Shown in pieces: positions 5,909 through 8,413 of a stretch of 8,413 nucleotides of DNA. Origin of the DNA: Acidobacteriota bacterium (lineage in GTDB: Bacteria > Acidobacteriota > Terriglobia > Versatilivoradales > Versatilivoraceae); assembly GCA_028875135.1 (NCBI GenBank), contig JAPPFQ010000622.1:1-8413 (forward strand). Reading direction: 5' to 3'. Within the stretch, counting starts at the first letter, position 1; every line of letters starts with the position of its first letter. The translations under genes and the position numbers were made by a program. The notes beneath the pieces are model-generated. The model saw nothing but the letters and a program-made list of their open reading frames with translations. It ran no database searches and was not told where the DNA came from.

Positions 5909-7810
5909 ATGAAGCGGGTACACCGAGATTCACCATTGTTGGTTCTGCTGGTCTGCGGGGTGCTGATCTCCGGCCTTGCCGGCTGCACCGCCGGAAACGG
6001 GTGGCGGGCCCTCAACCAGGAGGTCATCGAGGAGCACGACATCAAGGGACGGGAGCGGGACATCCCCCATACCCAGGTCACGCCCAGCCTGGAGGCGGGC
6101 AAGACCGTTCCCTCGTCCGAGCTGCCGGTGATCCAGATCGCCGAGGGCGTCCAGGCCAGCGTGGCCTGGGGCGAGGGGGTCCTGATGGAGCGCCTCAGCA
6201 TGGAGGCGGGCAGCAGCTATCCCGAGCAGGCGCTGGCCGAAGAGCTGATCACGCTGGTGGAGGACGGCTCCGCGACCGTTACGGTCGGGGAGGAGACCTT
6301 CGAGTTGGCCAAGGACAGCCTGCTCTACCTGACGCCCGGCAGCAAGCGTTCCCTCAAGGCGGGCGACAAGGGGCTCAAGGCCATCGAGGTCTTCTCTCCG
6401 GTTCGGCTGGACCACTTGAGCCTGGCCGGAAAAGCGCACAGCGAAAACACCCGGGTGTCCTTCCCCGACCAGGGCGTGACTCCGTCCATCGAGCCCAACA
6501 AGGTCTACAACCTCAATGAGATCCAGTGGACGGGCCTGACTCCGCCGGCCAAGGACAAGACCTACAAGCGCAGCGCGGCCCTCTCCCGGTTGATCTGGGG
6601 GAAGAACGTCATGCTGAGCTGGATCCGCATGGACCCCAACTCCAATTTCCCGCTCCACATCCACCCCGAGGATCAGTTGATGGTCACCCTGCGGGGTTCG
6701 CTGGAGCAGGGCATCCTGGATGCCCGCCATCCCATTAACGGCAAGGAGCAGCACACGCACCTGCTGCCGGGCGGGATGGTCCACTCGGGCCACATGGGAG
6801 AGCACGGAGCCGATGCCCTGGACATCTTCTGGCCGGTCCGCCCCGACTACATTTCCTACGCGGAGAAGCAGAACGCTCTCTACAAGGAAGTCATCGACCC
6901 GGGGACCAAGCCCGTCAAGCTGGCCGAGGGATTCGTCTTCACCGAGGGACCCACCTGGCTGAAGGGGAATCTCTATTTCTCCGACATGCACTTCCGCGCC
7001 GATTGGTCGGCCGATGTCAGCAAGAGTCGGACCATCCGCATGTCGCCGGACGGCAAATGGAAGGCGATCGCCAAGGGGATGCAGACCAATGGAACCATCG
7101 CCTCCAGGCGCGGGCACCTGCTGGTCTGCGACATGTTCGGGCATCGAGTCATCGAGATGAATCGCCACAACGGCAGTATCCGGAGGACGGTGCTCTCCAG
7201 GGTCGGCGGCAACCGCATCGACGGTCCCAACGATATCGTGATGGACCTGAAGGGCGGCATTTACGTCACCGATCCCCAGTTCATCCCGGACGCCAAGAAG
7301 ATGCCGGGGACCCAGGTCTACTACCGCGACCCCAAGGGCAGGAGCAAGGTGGTGATCCCGGCGGGCGAATACGCCTTCCCCAACGGGGTGGAGATCTCTC
7401 CCGACGGCAAGACCTTCTACGTCAACAACACCTGGCAGCAGCCCGGCGAAAACTTCGTCTGGGCCTACGACGTCCAGGAGGACGGCTCCCTCGCCAACAA
7501 GCGCAAGTTCGCCATGCTGAACCTGGGACCGGACGTGCTGGATGCCGAGGAAGTGAAGGACCGCTTCAACTCCCAGGCCGACGGCATGGCGGTGGACATG
7601 GACGGCCGCATTTACGTGGCCACTCTCTCGGGCGCTCAGATCTTCGACGCCGGCGGCAACTACGTGGGAACCATCTGGTGCCCGCAGTTTCCGGTCAGCC
7701 TGACCTTCGGCGGCGAGAACTACGACGTGCTCTACATGGTGGGGCAGTCCTCGGTGTGGTCCATCCAGACGAAGGTGAAGGGATTCCGGTTCCCGGAGGG
7801 ACTGAACTGA
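5909..7810 (+). CDS. Lipoprotein: cupin, cupin, SMP-30/gluconolactonase propeller
   Basis: The 633-residue product starts with a lipoprotein signal: basic MKRVHR, hydrophobic 9-22, and lipobox LAGC with Cys26. Two tandem cupin units follow. Unit 1 (about 56-175) and unit 2 (about 188-320) share VTPS(L/I)E near their starts and (E/D)(V/I)F.PVR near their ends, so they arose by duplication. Unit 2 has metal-site residues His250, His252, Asp255 and His292. Unit 1 has Gln107, Leu109, Glu112 and Ser148 there and is probably metal-free. Residues 335-633 form an SMP-30/gluconolactonase propeller with the full metal set by motif: Glu346 (TEGP), Asn441 (GPNDIV), Asn492 (FPNGV) and Asp558 (ADGMAVD), the last being the usual catalytic position. 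The expected reaction is hydrolysis of a sugar lactone, at the periplasmic or outer surface. The gene ends immediately before a heptamer repeat. Lactonase activity is inferred from family; the substrate is unknown. Confidence 0.93.
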   Translation: MKRVHRDSPLLVLLVCGVLISGLAGCTAGNGWRALNQEVIEEHDIKGRERDIPHTQVTPSLEAGKTVPSSELPVIQIAEGVQASVAWGEGVLMERLSMEAGSSYPEQALAEELITLVEDGSATVTVGEETFELAKDSLLYLTPGSKRSLKAGDKGLKAIEVFSPVRLDHLSLAGKAHSENTRVSFPDQGVTPSIEPNKVYNLNEIQWTGLTPPAKDKTYKRSAALSRLIWGKNVMLSWIRMDPNSNFPLHIHPEDQLMVTLRGSLEQGILDARHPINGKEQHTHLLPGGMVHSGHMGEHGADALDIFWPVRPDYISYAEKQNALYKEVIDPGTKPVKLAEGFVFTEGPTWLKGNLYFSDMHFRADWSADVSKSRTIRMSPDGKWKAIAKGMQTNGTIASRRGHLLVCDMFGHRVIEMNRHNGSIRRTVLSRVGGNRIDGPNDIVMDLKGGIYVTDPQFIPDAKKMPGTQVYYRDPKGRSKVVIPAGEYAFPNGVEISPDGKTFYVNNTWQQPGENFVWAYDVQEDGSLANKRKFAMLNLGPDVLDAEEVKDRFNSQADGMAVDMDGRIYVATLSGAQIFDAGGNYVGTIWCPQFPVSLTFGGENYDVLYMVGQSSVWSIQTKVKGFRFPEGLN

Positions 7811-7852
7811 GTGGATAGTGGCTAGTGGTCAGTGGTTAGTTGTGGTTAGTGG
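7811..7852. repeat. Heptamer array, opposite orientation
   Basis: Units of GTGGNNA start directly after the TGA stop at 7808-7810: GTGGATA, GTGGCTA, GTGGTCA, GTGGTTA, then a GTT interruption, GTGGTTA and a final GTGG. It is the reverse complement of the array type at 186-220 and 7949-8003. Confidence 0.88.
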
Positions 7853-7948
7853 AGCGATTTTGGGGCATACAAGTGTTTTCTGTCTTGGTTGCGCCAATTG
7901 ACGGACTATGCCGACATTAGCAAGATGCAAAACGCGACGATCAAGAAA

Positions 7949-8003
7949 CTAACCACTATCCACTGATCACTGATCACTGAATTCCAGCCACTGATCACTA
8001 ACC
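7949..8003. repeat. Heptamer array before the aldolase gene
   Basis: Units CTAACCA, CTATCCA, CTGATCA and CTGATCA run from 7949 to 7976. They are interrupted by CTGAATTCCAGC, then continue as CTGATCA (7991-7997) and CTAACC. The array ends exactly where the GGAGG ribosome binding site of the next gene begins (8004). Confidence 0.85.
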
Positions 8004-8008
8004 GGAGG
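8004..8008 (+). promoter_or_regulatory. Ribosome binding site of the aldolase gene
   Basis: GGAGG lies 11 bases before the ATG at 8020, a slightly long but workable spacing. It directly abuts the heptamer array. Confidence 0.6.
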
Positions 8009-8019
8009 ATCTCGATCTC

Positions 8020-8413
8020 ATGCAAAACCGAATGAAGGCCTTGCTGCGCGAGGGCAAGGCGGTCTTTTCCTGCACCATTCGAACCCCTCATCCCAACCTG
8101 GCCGAGATCGCCGGGCTGGCCGGGTACGAGTGCATCATGCTGGACGCCGAGCACGGAACCATCAGCAGCGACACCCTGGACGCCATGATCCTGGCCGTGC
8201 GGGCCACCGGGGCCACTCCCATCGTGCGGGTGCCGGGCGTGGAGCGGACCCTGGTCAAGCAGGCCCTGGACCACGGAGCCGACGGCATCCTCTTTCCCCA
8301 CATCACCAGCGTCGAGGACGCCAGGGCGGCGGTATCGCTCTGCAAGTACCCCCCGCAGGGAAGGCGCGGCGCCGGTCCCGGACGCCCCATCGACTATGGG
8401 CTGGGGGATGCAC
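8020..8413 (+). CDS. HpcH/HpaI-family aldolase, 3' end missing
   Basis: The first 131 codons are present and the window edge cuts the gene. The product, starting MQNRMKALLREGK, matches the metal-dependent class II HpcH/HpaI aldolases (2-keto-3-deoxyglucarate or 4-hydroxy-2-oxo-acid type), which split or form 2-keto-acid aldols into pyruvate plus an aldehyde in the cytoplasm. Visible marks are IMLDAEHG (41-48, with the His of the EH motif as catalytic base), IVRVPG (67-72, with the conserved substrate-binding Arg), LDHGADGILFPHI (82-94), and YPPQGRRGAG at the end. The metal-ligand Glu and Asp lie beyond the edge, so catalytic completeness cannot be checked. There is no signal peptide, unlike the four upstream rightward genes. 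The heptamer-filled 209-base gap makes a separate transcript likely, though the sugar-acid theme is shared. Full-length members are about 250-270 residues. Confidence 0.92.
   Translation, partial: MQNRMKALLREGKAVFSCTIRTPHPNLAEIAGLAGYECIMLDAEHGTISSDTLDAMILAVRATGATPIVRVPGVERTLVKQALDHGADGILFPHITSVEDARAAVSLCKYPPQGRRGAGPGRPIDYGLGDA

Larger units (their letters stand above)
7811..8003. mobile_element. Candidate MITE-like element bounded by inverted heptamer arrays
   Basis: Two heptamer arrays face each other around a 96-base core (7853-7948) that looks clearly lower in GC than the flanking genes. GTGGATAGTGGCTAGT (7811-7826) and the reverse complement of 7948-7963 match at 15 of 16 bases. There is no transposase, no convincing open reading frame and no clear target-site duplication. 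It could be a non-autonomous element, or two independently grown repeat arrays with a remnant spacer between them. Confidence 0.3.

Noticed and set aside
7898..7926. Promoter for the aldolase gene in the low-GC core (TTGACG with CAAGAT)
   Set aside because: The -35 box is acceptable, but the -10 box matches only three of six bases. It is not better than chance in this lower-GC stretch.

Overview
The window is GC-rich, single-copy bacterial chromosome-type DNA. Three proteins in a row carry twin-arginine (Tat) leaders, a lipoprotein follows, and a GT9 LPS-core-type glycosyltransferase points to a Gram-negative (didermic) cell. The mix of Tat-exported uncharacterised proteins, an SMP-30/gluconolactonase lipoprotein, an HpcH/HpaI aldolase and heptamer repeats in the intergenic spaces suggests Acidobacteriota. 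Planctomycetota or Verrucomicrobiota are possible alternatives. This placement is inference from gene style; no rRNA or taxonomic marker is present.

Layout: positions 1-210 hold no convincing gene. They contain a GC-rich two-part palindrome (4-38), a lower-GC stretch in which I recognise nothing beyond a 5-bp inverted repeat, and five tandem heptamers (186-220) that supply the stop codon of the next gene. A GT9 glycosyltransferase runs leftward (1221-211) from a good sigma70-type promoter (1285-1313). The 243-bp divergent gap 1222-1464 also holds a weak rightward promoter candidate. Rightward there are four closely spaced genes: two paralogous Tat proteins overlapping by one base (1465-2757, 2757-4022), a Tat-exported TIM-barrel, glycosidase-like protein (4086-5801), and a lipoprotein built as cupin-cupin-SMP-30 propeller (5909-7810). 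A 209-bp intergenic space (7811-8019) consists of two converging heptamer arrays around a lower-GC core. An HpcH/HpaI-family aldolase begins at 8020 and is cut by the window edge.

Working model (inference): the four-gene rightward set is an exported carbohydrate-processing module. The paired MocA-like proteins and the TIM-barrel protein would act on a sugar or sugar acid in the periplasm. The lipoprotein propeller has a complete SMP-30 metal site and could open a sugar lactone. The aldolase could cleave a 2-keto-3-deoxy sugar acid inside the cell. The most novel element is the overlapping pair of Tat proteins. They resemble Gfo/Idh/MocA proteins in layout but lack the glycine-rich dinucleotide motif and replace the EKP motif with NDKHL.
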